A DNA stretch of 51,872 nucleotides from assembly GCA_021789735.1 (NCBI GenBank), contig JAJYJB010000006.1, positions 1-51,872 of the forward strand, in the 5' to 3' direction. How positions within the stretch are numbered: the first letter of the stretch is position 1; each line of letters opens with the position of its first letter. Both the position numbers and the translations under genes were made by a program. The notes beneath the pieces were generated by a model that was given only the letters and a program-made list of their open reading frames with translations, searched no databases and was not told where the DNA came from. Positions 8,836 to 17,261 of this stretch are shown here, piece by piece. Source of the stretch: Nitrospirota bacterium (lineage in GTDB: Bacteria > Nitrospirota > Thermodesulfovibrionia > Thermodesulfovibrionales > JdFR-88).

Positions 8836-9693
8836 ATGTTGACCGGAGAAAAGGAAGCATATTTTCTGGTTGTCGCAAGGCCGGAGCCCGAGGGCCGCTT
8901 CCCCTTTCAGGAGCTTGCCGGCATATTAAGCCGCGCTCTCTCCATCACAGTACAGGACGCCGCAGTGCGCCTGAGGCGGACGTGGGGCGTCCTGCACAAG
9001 ACCGGCTCGGTCGAGGAGGCCAGGGCCTTGAGCCAGAGGCTTGCCGCAGGCGGGTTTGCCTGCGCCATACTGTCCTCCTCAAACGTCAAGAAATTCCCCC
9101 CGCTCAAGCCCGTCAGAAAGGCCGTCCCCGCGGACCAGGGGCTGGTAATACCCGAGGCCGGCACAATGGACACGCCTTATGCGAAGGGAAGGGACATGCT
9201 TGTGCCCTGGGAACGGTTTTCCCTTGTCTGCGCAGGTAGTTTTTTTGAGGAAAAAAACTCCATGGCGGCGCCCCGGGAGGAAAAACAGCAGGAGGAGATC
9301 AGCGCGGTGAAGGTGGTGACGGCCGTGGCGCTTATGGCGGCGACGGGTATGCCCTCGTTCGGGAAGCTGAAGCCCAAGAAAAACGCCTCCGGCGGGCCCC
9401 AAAAAGCAGGTGAGAAAGAGTTCAATTTCTATCTGGACCTTATATCAGCGGACGGGCCCGGAAGCTTGAGGATCAGCGGGAGCGCCTTCGATTATTCGTA
9501 CCTCGGGGGCAGGAAGGAGCCCTCGGCCCTGCTTAATTTCAGGAAGCTGGTCCCGGATGTCCTTCACCACCTGCCCGGAGCGATAAGAAACAGGGGGGCG
9601 TCGGCGATAGAGCACCGGGCGGCGGACGGCTTTAAATACGGGGACAGGCAGGAGTACGAAGGGGAGCGGTTCTGGCTCTTCCAGAACGCCTGA
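8836..9693 (+). CDS. conserved-type protein of unknown function
   Basis: A 285-residue protein not recognised. Residues 1-85 look like a small alpha/beta domain with the repeated helical pattern DAAVRLRR...EEARALSQRLAAGGFACAIL, the kind of accessory domain that pairs two helices with two strands. A low-complexity linker (about 100-170) contains one short hydrophobic stretch (VVTAVALMAATGMPSF) that could be a membrane anchor. The C-terminal part (about 190-285) is compact with aromatic residues near FDYSYLGGR. It follows serS by 42 bases, the gap being a T-rich tract, and converges on argB with a 9-base gap. Codon use matches the core genes. Confidence 0.65.
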   Translation: MLTGEKEAYFLVVARPEPEGRFPFQELAGILSRALSITVQDAAVRLRRTWGVLHKTGSVEEARALSQRLAAGGFACAILSSSNVKKFPPLKPVRKAVPADQGLVIPEAGTMDTPYAKGRDMLVPWERFSLVCAGSFFEEKNSMAAPREEKQQEEISAVKVVTAVALMAATGMPSFGKLKPKKNASGGPQKAGEKEFNFYLDLISADGPGSLRISGSAFDYSYLGGRKEPSALLNFRKLVPDVLHHLPGAIRNRGASAIEHRAADGFKYGDRQEYEGERFWLFQNA

Positions 9694-9702
9694 GCGCGGC
9701 CC

Positions 9703-10587
9703 TCATGGCACGATCTCCGTTCCCACGCCCTCGTTCGTGAATATCTCAAGGAGCAGGCAATGGGGCACCCGGCCATCTAGTATATGGGTCTTTCCAACGC
9801 CCGAGCGCAGCGCCTCCAGACAGGCCTGGGTCTTGGGTATCATCCCGCCCGAGACCACGCCTTTTTTTATCAGCTCCTGGGCCCGCCTGCCGTTCAGGGT
9901 TGAGACGGTCTTCCCGTCTTCCATTATGCCTGGCACGTCGGTAAGCAGTATCAGTTTTTCCGCCTTGAGGGCGGCGGCAACGGCGGAGGCCGCGGAGTCC
10001 GCGTTTATGTTCAGGGCCTCGCCTGACGGGCCGGCCCCGATCGGGGAGATGACCGTGATGAGGTCCTCCCTCTGAAGGTTCAGGAGGATGTCCCGGTCCA
10101 CCTCCTTGACATCCCCTACAAGCCCCAGGTCCGTTTCCTTTGCTTTTGGCCCCCGGGCCGGTTTTTTCCCCAGGCCCGCGCCTTTTTTTACCGCCTTTAT
10201 CAGGGGGCCGTCCTTCCCGGTAAGCCCTATCGCCCTGCCTCCGTGGCTGTTTATCAGCGAGACTATCTCTTTGTTTATGAGCCCTCCAAGCACCATCTCC
10301 ACTATTTCCATCGTCTCCTGGTCGGTCACTCTCTGGCCGTTTATGAACCGCGGCTCCTTGCCAAGCTTTTTCATCATCGCCGATATCTTGGGGCCTCCGC
10401 CATGGACAACCACCGGATGGATCCCTATGAAGCTGAGGAGGACTATGTCCTGCGCGAAGGCGTTTTTAAGGGATTCGTCTATCTGGGCGGCCCCGCCGTA
10501 TTTTATGACGAAGGTCTTGCCGCTGAAATTTTTGATGTAGGGCAGCGCCTCCACAAGCGTGTTGGCTTTCTCTATCAGTTTCTGCAA
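9703..10587 (-). CDS. argB: acetylglutamate kinase
   Basis: A 294-residue amino-acid kinase that phosphorylates N-acetyl-L-glutamate, the second step of arginine synthesis. Visible motifs are KYGGAAQ near the N-terminus (phosphate binding), VVHGGGPKI (substrate loop), NINADSAASAVAAAL and LLTDVPGI (nucleotide site), and SGGMIPK near the C-terminus. The frame is open upstream, but the start is taken at the TTG at 10587. It has AAAAGGAGG just before it and gives the normal N-terminus QKLIEKANTL and normal length. This start lies inside the end of the FmdE-like gene (13-base overlap), so the two are translationally coupled. No other arg gene is in the window. Confidence 0.95.
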   Translation of the reverse strand: MQKLIEKANTLVEALPYIKNFSGKTFVIKYGGAAQIDESLKNAFAQDIVLLSFIGIHPVVVHGGGPKISAMMKKLGKEPRFINGQRVTDQETMEIVEMVLGGLINKEIVSLINSHGGRAIGLTGKDGPLIKAVKKGAGLGKKPARGPKAKETDLGLVGDVKEVDRDILLNLQREDLITVISPIGAGPSGEALNINADSAASAVAAALKAEKLILLTDVPGIMEDGKTVSTLNGRRAQELIKKGVVSGGMIPKTQACLEALRSGVGKTHILDGRVPHCLLLEIFTNEGVGTEIVP

Positions 10588-11201
10588 GATGCCTCCTTTT
10601 CGAAGCAGGGCCGGCAGAGCTTTCTGCCTCCAAAGAGGCCCATTTTTGACTCCATCGTCTTTTCGCCGCATTTCTCACACCGCACGCTGGGCAATATCCT
10701 GGCCGTGCACGGCGGCTTCATCCTGAGCCTTTTTATGGAAAAAAGCTCCTCGTCGGCAGCCTCCATTATGGCCTTTATCTTTTTTGAGCGCCTCGCATGG
10801 ACGGCCCTTACGACCTCCCGCGAACGGTCCCCCTTGGAAAACCGCTCCCACATCTCTTTTTCCCCTGGTGTCTCCGCGGGGCCCCTGAAATCGACCGAGA
10901 CCCTTATCGCATCGCCTGAGAGGCCCTCCCTCGCGGGCCGCTTTATGAAGGTGTAGACCTGCTTTCCGTAATCTTTCAGGATGAGGTTTCCTTTACCCAG
11001 GGTGCAGCCCGTAAGGAGCTGTATGGCGTCAACCGCGCAGGAATCGTTCTCCACTATGGCGACGATCTCCTCGTCCAGCGCCCTGCCTTTGAATACCGCA
11101 TCCAGCGCGAGCTGCGCCACCCTTACGCCCATGGCAAGCCCGGGGCACGTATGCCCATGGAAGAGGGCTGCCCTCTTCAGGTCTTTGTGGTTGCCGCCCA
11201 T
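10575..11201 (-). CDS. FmdE-like protein with C-terminal zinc ribbon
   Basis: A 208-residue member of the FmdE family (formylmethanofuran dehydrogenase subunit E-like). The N-terminal domain has FHGHTCPGLAMGVR, a Cys/His motif, and CAVDAIQLLTGCTLGKGNL, typical of the family's metal- or cluster-binding core. The C-terminus has a zinc ribbon, C-x2-C...C-x2-C (CEKCGE and CRPCFE). Bacterial members are thought to act in molybdenum- or tungsten-enzyme chemistry or metal sensing, but no fmd/fwd genes are near. It is the first gene of an operon with argB. The ATG at 11201 is 6 bases after a TATAAA box with no Shine-Dalgarno sequence. Confidence 0.8.
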   Translation of the reverse strand: MGGNHKDLKRAALFHGHTCPGLAMGVRVAQLALDAVFKGRALDEEIVAIVENDSCAVDAIQLLTGCTLGKGNLILKDYGKQVYTFIKRPAREGLSGDAIRVSVDFRGPAETPGEKEMWERFSKGDRSREVVRAVHARRSKKIKAIMEAADEELFSIKRLRMKPPCTARILPSVRCEKCGEKTMESKMGLFGGRKLCRPCFEKEASCRN

Positions 11202-11207
11202 ACGGAT

Positions 11208-11213
11208 TTTATA
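11208..11213 (-). promoter_or_regulatory. -10 box of fmdE-like/argB operon, leaderless
   Basis: TATAAA on the minus strand with a 6-base spacer to the ATG at 11201, placing the transcript start at or beside the start codon. No good -35 box was identified. Confidence 0.5.
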
Positions 11214-11266
11214 ACAGAAAAGGAGGGTTTTTTTAAATGGATTTTTCTTGCCCGCCGTCTTTAAGT

Positions 11267-11272
11267 TAAAAT
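11267..11272 (+). promoter_or_regulatory. -10 box of uvrA, leaderless
   Basis: TAAAAT ends 6 bases before the uvrA ATG (11279). No Shine-Dalgarno sequence lies between, and the predicted transcript start coincides with the start codon. The -35 region is T-rich but not consensus. Confidence 0.5.
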
Positions 11273-11278
11273 ACGACG

Positions 11279-14074
11279 ATGTCCTTTGAAGAGCTTATAA
11301 TTGAGGGCGCCAAGCAGAACAACCTGAAAAACATCTCCCTGGTCCTCCCGCACGACAAGGTCATCGCGGTGACAGGCGTGTCCGGCTCGGGCAAATCTTC
11401 CCTGGCCTTTGACACCATTTTCGCCGAGGGGCAGTGGAGGTTCATAGAGTCCCTTTCCACGTATGCCAGGCTTTTCCTTGAAAAGATGGACAGGCCTGCG
11501 GTCGATGCCATACGCAATATCAGGCCGGCCATCGCGCTTGAACAGAGAAACCCCGTGCGCGGCTCCCGTTCCATTGTCGGGACCATCACCGAGATATACG
11601 ATTATTTCAGGCTGCTCTATTCAAAGATAGGAAGGCCCTTTTGCCCGGCGTGCGGCCAGCCCATCCGCAAATGGGACCCCACCGCCATAAAGCAGGAGCT
11701 ACTGAAGGAGCATGCCAAAGAGCGGGCGCTGATAATATTTGAAAGCCGCGAGCCCGCGGAGGTGCTCAAAGGAAGGGGCTTTTACCGGTATTTCCACAAC
11801 GGACAGGTCATGGAATTTGATGGGGGGGCCGGTGGGACCGCTTTTGAAGGGTCTTCAAACGGCAACGGGCTGGCCGTTGTCCTTGACCGTCTGGTGATTC
11901 GGGACGACCCGCGCCTTGCCGACTCTGTCGAGACGGCCTTCAGGCACGGCGGGGGCAGGATGAAGGTCCTTCTTTCCGCGGACGGCGGTACATCCTGGAG
12001 GGAGCTGAGGTTTTCCGCCGGGAACGTCTGCGACAACTGCGGGCATGAGCTTGTGGAGCCTTCACCCCTTCTTTTTTCGTTCAACCACCCTGTCGGGGCC
12101 TGCCAGGAGTGCAAGGGTTTTGGCAATATCCTCAGATATTCCGAGGACCTCATAGTGCCGGACCCCTATCTCTCCGTCTCGGAGGGGGCCATAGAGCCAT
12201 GGGAAAAGCCCTCGTACAGGTGGTGGAGGAGGCAGATGCTCAAGGCCCTTAAAAACAGAAAAGGAAAAAACAGGGCCCCCTTCCCGGTGGACAAGCCCTG
12301 GAGGGAGCTCTCCAAGGATGAAAAAGAGACACTGTTCAAAGGTGACAGCGATTTTTACGGGATAGACGATTTCTTCGAAGACATGGAAGCAAGACGGTAC
12401 AAGCTCCATGTCCGGGTCTTCCTTTCCAGGTACAGGAAGGGGCAGACCTGCCCTTCATGCGGAGGGAAGCGGCTCAGGCCGGAGGCCCTCGCATACAGGA
12501 TCGGCGGCAAGGACATCGCGGAGCTCACCGCCATGCCGGTAGGCGGGCTGGAGAGTTTTTTTTCGGGTCCCTCGCGCGACCTCATGACCCTTTCCCCCTC
12601 GGAAGCGGCGATTGCGAAGGAGCCCCTGAGACAGATAAAACTCAAGCTCGGATTTTTAAAGAGGGTGGGACTTGACTACCTGGGCCTGGACCGCGAGGCA
12701 AGGACGCTTTCCGGAGGCGAATACCAGAGGGTGAACCTCTCTAACCAGCTTGCCTCCAGGCTGACAGGAACGCTCTATGTGCTCGATGAGCCGACAGTCG
12801 GCCTGCATCCCAGGGACACCGAGCGGGTGGCGGACATCATGGCGGAGCTCTCCGCTCTGGGAAATACGCTCGTGGTGGTGGAGCACGACAAGGAGATCAT
12901 CGAGCGGTCGGACTGGGTGGTGGAGCTTGGCCCCGGCGGGGGGCACATGGGCGGCTCCGTGGTCTTTTCCGGCAGCCGGGAGGAGTTTGAAGCGGCCGAT
13001 ACGCTTACCGCGCGGTACATAAAGGGTGTGGACCGCATAGAGCCGCCCGCCTCCAGGCGCAAGCCTAAAGGGTGGATCGGCCTTTCAGGGGCAAGCGGCA
13101 ACAATCTGAAGGGCCTGGACCTGAAAGTCCCCATGGGCTGCCTTACTGTGGTCTCCGGCGTTTCGGGCTCCGGCAAGAGCAGCCTCGTGGTAGAGACACT
13201 TTACCGGGCGCTTGCCAGGAAGCTCAAGGTAGAGCCGCAGCCGCCATTGCCTTATAAGGCGCTGCGGGGCGTCGAGGCCCTGCACGGGGTAAAGCTGATA
13301 GACCAGAGCCCCATCGGCCGGACGCCCAGGTCTAACCCGGTCACCTACCTGAAAATATTCGACCAGATAAGAAAGCTCTACTCCCTGCAGCCGGAGGCGA
13401 AGGCGCACGGCTACGGGCCGGGTTTTTTTTCCTTCAACGTCCCGGGCGGCAGGTGCCCGACATGCAGCGGAGAGGGCTATCAGAAGTTCGAGATGTATTT
13501 CTTCGAGGACCTTTTCATCAAGTGCGAGGACTGCGGGGCGACCCGTTACACCCCCGAGGCGCTGCGCGTGCACTACAGGGACAAGGACATAAGCCAGGTC
13601 CTTGACATGACCGTGGAGGAGGCCGCGGAGTTCTTTAGCGGCGTCCATCCGATAGCCGTCAGGCTTTCCCAGCTTGAGGAGATCGGCCTTGGCTATCTGA
13701 AACTGGGCCAGCCCGCCACCACGCTTTCGGGAGGTGAGGCGCAGAGGCTGAAGATATGCGCCGAGCTGGGGCTTGCGCGGAAGGAGGACTTCCTTTATGT
13801 CCTCGATGAGCCCACGGTGGGGCTCCATTATTACGATGTGGGGGCCCTCCTGGCGATGCTTGGCAAACTCGTGGAGAAGGGCAGCACTGTTATCGTCATA
13901 GAGCACAACCTTGACGTGATCGAAGCGGCGGACTGGGTAATAGACCTGGGCCCCGAAGGCGGTGAGAAAGGCGGGCGCATAATATACCAGGGCACGCCGG
14001 AAGGTTTGCTCAGGGAGCCCCGGTCCCATACCGGGCGCTACCTGAAAAAGCACCTTGGCAAAAAAGAGCGCTGA
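11279..14074 (+). CDS. uvrA: excinuclease ABC subunit A (UvrA or UvrA paralogue)
   Basis: A 931-residue double ABC ATPase that finds bulky DNA lesions and loads UvrB. Both Walker A motifs are GVSGSGKS (residues 33-40 and about 627-634). Both signature and Walker B regions are present (LSGGEYQRVNL...LYVLDEPTVGLHPRD, and LSGGEAQRLKI...LYVLDEPTVGLHYYD). Zinc modules are visible as CDNCG...CQECKG and CPTCSG...CEDCGATRY. Length is normal (about 940). Several conserved blocks differ from standard UvrA (for example GQWRFIESLSTYARLFL and LEQRNPVRGSRSIVGT), so it could be a second, divergent copy. It is divergent from the fmdE-argB operon. Confidence 0.88.
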   Translation: MSFEELIIEGAKQNNLKNISLVLPHDKVIAVTGVSGSGKSSLAFDTIFAEGQWRFIESLSTYARLFLEKMDRPAVDAIRNIRPAIALEQRNPVRGSRSIVGTITEIYDYFRLLYSKIGRPFCPACGQPIRKWDPTAIKQELLKEHAKERALIIFESREPAEVLKGRGFYRYFHNGQVMEFDGGAGGTAFEGSSNGNGLAVVLDRLVIRDDPRLADSVETAFRHGGGRMKVLLSADGGTSWRELRFSAGNVCDNCGHELVEPSPLLFSFNHPVGACQECKGFGNILRYSEDLIVPDPYLSVSEGAIEPWEKPSYRWWRRQMLKALKNRKGKNRAPFPVDKPWRELSKDEKETLFKGDSDFYGIDDFFEDMEARRYKLHVRVFLSRYRKGQTCPSCGGKRLRPEALAYRIGGKDIAELTAMPVGGLESFFSGPSRDLMTLSPSEAAIAKEPLRQIKLKLGFLKRVGLDYLGLDREARTLSGGEYQRVNLSNQLASRLTGTLYVLDEPTVGLHPRDTERVADIMAELSALGNTLVVVEHDKEIIERSDWVVELGPGGGHMGGSVVFSGSREEFEAADTLTARYIKGVDRIEPPASRRKPKGWIGLSGASGNNLKGLDLKVPMGCLTVVSGVSGSGKSSLVVETLYRALARKLKVEPQPPLPYKALRGVEALHGVKLIDQSPIGRTPRSNPVTYLKIFDQIRKLYSLQPEAKAHGYGPGFFSFNVPGGRCPTCSGEGYQKFEMYFFEDLFIKCEDCGATRYTPEALRVHYRDKDISQVLDMTVEEAAEFFSGVHPIAVRLSQLEEIGLGYLKLGQPATTLSGGEAQRLKICAELGLARKEDFLYVLDEPTVGLHYYDVGALLAMLGKLVEKGSTVIVIEHNLDVIEAADWVIDLGPEGGEKGGRIIYQGTPEGLLREPRSHTGRYLKKHLGKKER

Positions 14075-14171
14075 AAGGGTGCCGCTCTTACCCTCAAAGC
14101 AAGAATTTCGGTGTTCTGGTAGAATTTCGTCAAGTATGGGGAAGTAAAATTCGCTGCGGAGGGGGGCTTTT

Positions 14172-14618
14172 TTGCAGATGAGCGCTGCGAAGGAGCTTTT
14201 TGAAAAAGGGGAGGACCTCTTCAGGAAGGGCGAAAACCTGGCGGCCCTTGCCAGCTTCGAAAAGTCATTCAAGCTGGACGGCTCAAATCTCCTGTGCAGG
14301 TCTTATCTGGCGCTGCTTTCCGCGACCCAGAGAGGACAGCTTGAAAACTCGATGGCCGCTTCAGAGGAGATAATCGGGCAGGTCCCCGGGGAGCCGCTGG
14401 TCTATCTGAACATGGCCAGGCTTTATCTCCTTGCGGAGCGGAAACAGGACGCGGTGGACATGCTCCGGAAGGGCGCCTCCATAAATAACACCCCGGAAAT
14501 ACAGCAGCTGCTGGATTCCATGGGCCTGAGGAAAAAACCGGTGATACCGTTTCTGTCCAGAAAGAATTTCCTTAATAAATTCCTGGGGCTTCTGCTTAAA
14601 AGACTCCATTTGAGATAA
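14172..14618 (+). CDS. small TPR-repeat protein
   Basis: A 148-residue helical protein with tetratricopeptide-like repeats. The first reads AKELFEKGEDLFRKGENLAA and later ones cover about residues 60-115. The C-terminus is basic and ends LGLLLKRLHLR. There is no signal peptide or membrane segment, so a cytoplasmic adaptor role is inferred. The start is chosen at TTG 14172 because GGAGGGGGG (14158-14166) lies about 9 bases before it; ATG 14178 is the alternative and removes two residues. It sits alone between uvrA and mtnA. Confidence 0.7.
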   Translation: MQMSAAKELFEKGEDLFRKGENLAALASFEKSFKLDGSNLLCRSYLALLSATQRGQLENSMAASEEIIGQVPGEPLVYLNMARLYLLAERKQDAVDMLRKGASINNTPEIQQLLDSMGLRKKPVIPFLSRKNFLNKFLGLLLKRLHLR

Positions 14619-14642
14619 TGGTGGCCAAGTACGTAAAAATGT

Positions 14643-14674
14643 TTGCAAAAACCCCTCACAGGCTGGTTTAATAT
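14643..14674 (+). promoter_or_regulatory. mtnA operon promoter
   Basis: TTGCAA (14643-14648), 18 bases, then TTTAAT (14667-14672), overlapping TAATAT (14669-14674). The ATG at 14683 follows 8-10 bases later, giving a leaderless or nearly leaderless mRNA without a Shine-Dalgarno sequence. Confidence 0.55.
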
Positions 14675-14682
14675 GAGCAGAC

Positions 14683-15762
14683 ATGCTTAATGCCATTGAA
14701 CAGAAAGAAGGCAAGGTCTTTATCCTTGACCAAAGCAAGCTCCCGCATGAGGTGGACCTTATAGAATGCAAAAGCTGGATGGACGTGGCATGGTGCATCC
14801 GGGAGCTCAAAATAAGAGGTGCCCCGGCCATAGGCATAGCCGCCGCAATGGGGGTTGCCCTGGGCGCCCAATCGGCGCGTGCCGGAAGCGCGGAGGCGCT
14901 TTCCAGCGCGCTGGAGCCGGTATATGAAGGGCTCCTGGCCACGAGGCCCACGGCGGTCAACATCAGATGGGCCGTAGACAGGATGAAGGCCAGGCTTGCC
15001 TCCGTGGGGCATGAAAGCGCCGGTGACGCCAGGGAGGCCCTCTGGCGGGAAGCCCGGAGCATTCTGGAAGAGGACATAAAGATAAACAGGACCATCGGCC
15101 AGTGGGGGGCACAGTTCATAAAGGACGGGGACACGGTCCTTACCCACTGCAATGCGGGCGCGCTTGCCACGGGAGGGTACGGCACGGCGACGGCCGCGAT
15201 CTTCGTGGCAAAGGAACAGGGCAAGAAAATTCATGTCATCGTGGATGAGACCCGCCCGGTCCTCCAGGGGGCAAGGCTGACCGCCTTTGAGATGAAAGAG
15301 GCGGGCATCCCGATGACGCTTATCACGGACAATTCCGCTGGCGCGCTCATGAGGAGAGGGGAGATAGACCTGGCCATCGTGGGCACCGACAGGACCACAA
15401 GGAACGGCGATGTGGCCAACAAGATAGGCACCTATACGGTGGCGGTGCTGTGCAAGGAGCACGGGTTGCCCTTCTATGTGGCCGCTCCGCTAAGCAGCAT
15501 AGATTTTTCGATGGCCTCGGGCAGCATGATACCCATCGAAGAGAGGGACCCTGAGGAAGTGGCCTCCCTGGCCGGCAAGAGGATAGCGCCTTACGGGATA
15601 AACGCAAGGAACATGGCCTTCGATGTCACTCCGGCAAAATACGTGACCGCGATCATAACGGAGCTCGGCGTCTTTAAACCCCGGGAGCTCAGGAACTTGG
15701 CGCCGCGAAAAACAAAAGCCCCGCTTGCCGGGAAGAAAAGGGACAGGGCGGGAAGGTCATGA
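14683..15762 (+). CDS. mtnA: S-methyl-5-thioribose-1-phosphate isomerase
   Basis: A 359-residue enzyme of the eIF2B-related isomerase family. It converts methylthioribose-1-phosphate to the ribulose form in methionine salvage. Visible hallmarks are RGAPAIGIAAAMG near residue 50, the catalytic Cys in THCNAGALATGGYGTA, and the Asp in VGTDRTTRNGDVANKIGT. The C-terminal tail is long and basic (APRKTKAPLAGKKRD). Its TGA overlaps the ATG of the polyprenyl synthase gene (ATGA), and it is the first gene of a four-gene run. No other mtn genes are present. Confidence 0.93.
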   Translation: MLNAIEQKEGKVFILDQSKLPHEVDLIECKSWMDVAWCIRELKIRGAPAIGIAAAMGVALGAQSARAGSAEALSSALEPVYEGLLATRPTAVNIRWAVDRMKARLASVGHESAGDAREALWREARSILEEDIKINRTIGQWGAQFIKDGDTVLTHCNAGALATGGYGTATAAIFVAKEQGKKIHVIVDETRPVLQGARLTAFEMKEAGIPMTLITDNSAGALMRRGEIDLAIVGTDRTTRNGDVANKIGTYTVAVLCKEHGLPFYVAAPLSSIDFSMASGSMIPIEERDPEEVASLAGKRIAPYGINARNMAFDVTPAKYVTAIITELGVFKPRELRNLAPRKTKAPLAGKKRDRAGRS

Positions 15763-16748
15763 TCAAGGAGATCAACAAGGGCATAAAAAAGATATTCGAT
15801 TCCTACGACCGTGATCTTGCCCGCGTTGAGGAGAGCCTGCAGGAGCTCTTCGCAAGCGATATCGTGCTTATACCGCTTATCGGGCGGTACCTCACAGAGG
15901 GGGGCGGCAAGCGCATAAGGCCCGTTTTCCTGCTCGTAAGCGCAAGGCTGTCGGGCTACAAGGGCCTGGACCATATCGCCCTTGCCGGGGTCATAGAGTC
16001 AATCCATAGCGCCTCGCTTCTGCACGATGACGTGGTGGACGCGGCGGAGGTAAGGAGGGGCAGGCCTGCGGCGCACGTCACATGGGGCAACCAGGCGGTG
16101 GTGCTCGTGGGGGATTTCCTGTACGCGAACGCCCTTAAACGGGCCGTTGCTTCCGGGGAAATAAGGATCATAGGAGCGCTCTCCGGCGCCGTGACCGCCA
16201 TGACGGAAGGGGAGCTCCTTCAGCTTGAGAAATCCGACGACGTAAACATAACGGAGGAAGATTACATAAAGATAATCTCTTCCAAAACGGGGGTGCTCAT
16301 GTCGGCCGCCTGCAGGATCGGGGCCATTCTTGGAGGCGCCCCGCCGGAACGGGAGGAGGCGCTGGCGAGGTTTGGCCTCAAGGCGGGGATAACTTTCCAG
16401 ATGGCCGATGACGTCCTTGATTATATGGCCGGGGACGGCGGGTTCGGAAAGAAACTGGGCAAGGACCTGGAGGAGGGCAAGATCACCCTGCCCCTCATTA
16501 ACCTCCTAAAGGAGGCCAGTGAGGCAGAGCGCGCAGAGGTAAAAGGCATCCTTGAAAACGGTCCCACCAGGGAGGGCCTGGGAAGGGTGCTCGAGCTGTT
16601 CAGCAAATACGACGCGGTAAACGTCTCACTTGAAAAGGCAAGGCGGTTTCTTGAGGAAGCCAAGGCCGAGCTCGATATAATCAGCGACTGCCCCGAAAAA
16701 CAGGAGCTCATTACCCTTGCGGATTATGCCCTGAAAAGAGAATTTTAA
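15759..16748 (+). CDS. trans-polyprenyl diphosphate synthase
   Basis: A 329-residue all-helical isoprenoid chain-elongating enzyme, similar in length to octaprenyl or heptaprenyl diphosphate synthases that make quinone side chains. The first Asp-rich motif is LLHDDVVD (about residue 88) followed by RRGRPA. The second is QMADDVLDY (about residue 214), followed by KLGKDLEEGKITLPLI. GGGKRIRP near the N-terminus is the substrate-binding motif. It is translationally coupled to mtnA by an ATGA overlap and followed after 2 bases by the AMMECR1 gene. Product chain length cannot be read from the sequence. Confidence 0.92.
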   Translation: MIKEINKGIKKIFDSYDRDLARVEESLQELFASDIVLIPLIGRYLTEGGGKRIRPVFLLVSARLSGYKGLDHIALAGVIESIHSASLLHDDVVDAAEVRRGRPAAHVTWGNQAVVLVGDFLYANALKRAVASGEIRIIGALSGAVTAMTEGELLQLEKSDDVNITEEDYIKIISSKTGVLMSAACRIGAILGGAPPEREEALARFGLKAGITFQMADDVLDYMAGDGGFGKKLGKDLEEGKITLPLINLLKEASEAERAEVKGILENGPTREGLGRVLELFSKYDAVNVSLEKARRFLEEAKAELDIISDCPEKQELITLADYALKREF

Positions 16749-16750
16749 AG

Positions 16751-17260
16751 ATGCACCCGCTGGTGGCCCTTGTAAAAAAAGCGGTCGAGCTGTATGTGAA
16801 GGAAGGCAAGGTCATAACAGACCCCGGTGAGCTTTCCCATGACCTTATGGATAGGGCCGGAGTGTTTGTATGTCTTAAAAAAAAAGGCCAGCTTAGGGGC
16901 TGCATCGGCACCATTGAGCCTGTCACGGGCTGCGCCTCTCTGGAGGCCGTCAGGAACGCCATAGCCTCGGCCACGGAAGACCCCCGCTTTTTCCCCGTTT
17001 CGGAAGACGAGCTTGACGATCTGGACTATTCCGTTGACGTCCTTTGCCCGCCCGAGAAGGTGAATTCCATTTCGGAGCTTGACGCCAAAAAGTACGGTGT
17101 TATAGTGGCAAAGGGTGACAGGCGAGGGCTCCTCCTGCCTGACATCGAGGGGGTCGGCTCCGCTGGGGAGCAGGTGAGGATAGCCATGCTCAAGGCGGGC
17201 ATCCCGCCGGGTGAAAAAAACATCGAGCTGTACCGGTTTGAAGTTAAAAGGTATTCCTGA
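16751..17260 (+). CDS. AMMECR1-domain protein
   Basis: A 169-residue protein containing the AMMECR1 signature LRGCIGT (residues about 49-55) and the following VTGCASLEAVRNA and DPRFFPVS blocks. The family is widespread in archaea, bacteria and eukaryotes and its biochemical role is unsettled; it is often found next to MEMO1-like or radical SAM genes, neither of which is here. The start is 2 bases after the preceding stop, and the gene after it begins 1 base downstream, so it is an internal operon gene. Confidence 0.88.
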   Translation: MHPLVALVKKAVELYVKEGKVITDPGELSHDLMDRAGVFVCLKKKGQLRGCIGTIEPVTGCASLEAVRNAIASATEDPRFFPVSEDELDDLDYSVDVLCPPEKVNSISELDAKKYGVIVAKGDRRGLLLPDIEGVGSAGEQVRIAMLKAGIPPGEKNIELYRFEVKRYS

Positions 17261-17261
17261 A

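Noticed and set aside
8295..9239. A 314-residue plus-strand frame overlapping serS and the next gene
   Set aside because: It is out of frame with serS, rich in His, Gly and Arg as expected from a GC-rich shadow, and has no domain likeness.
13085..14272. A 395-residue minus-strand frame across uvrA
   Set aside because: It is antisense to a well-supported uvrA and lacks family motifs.
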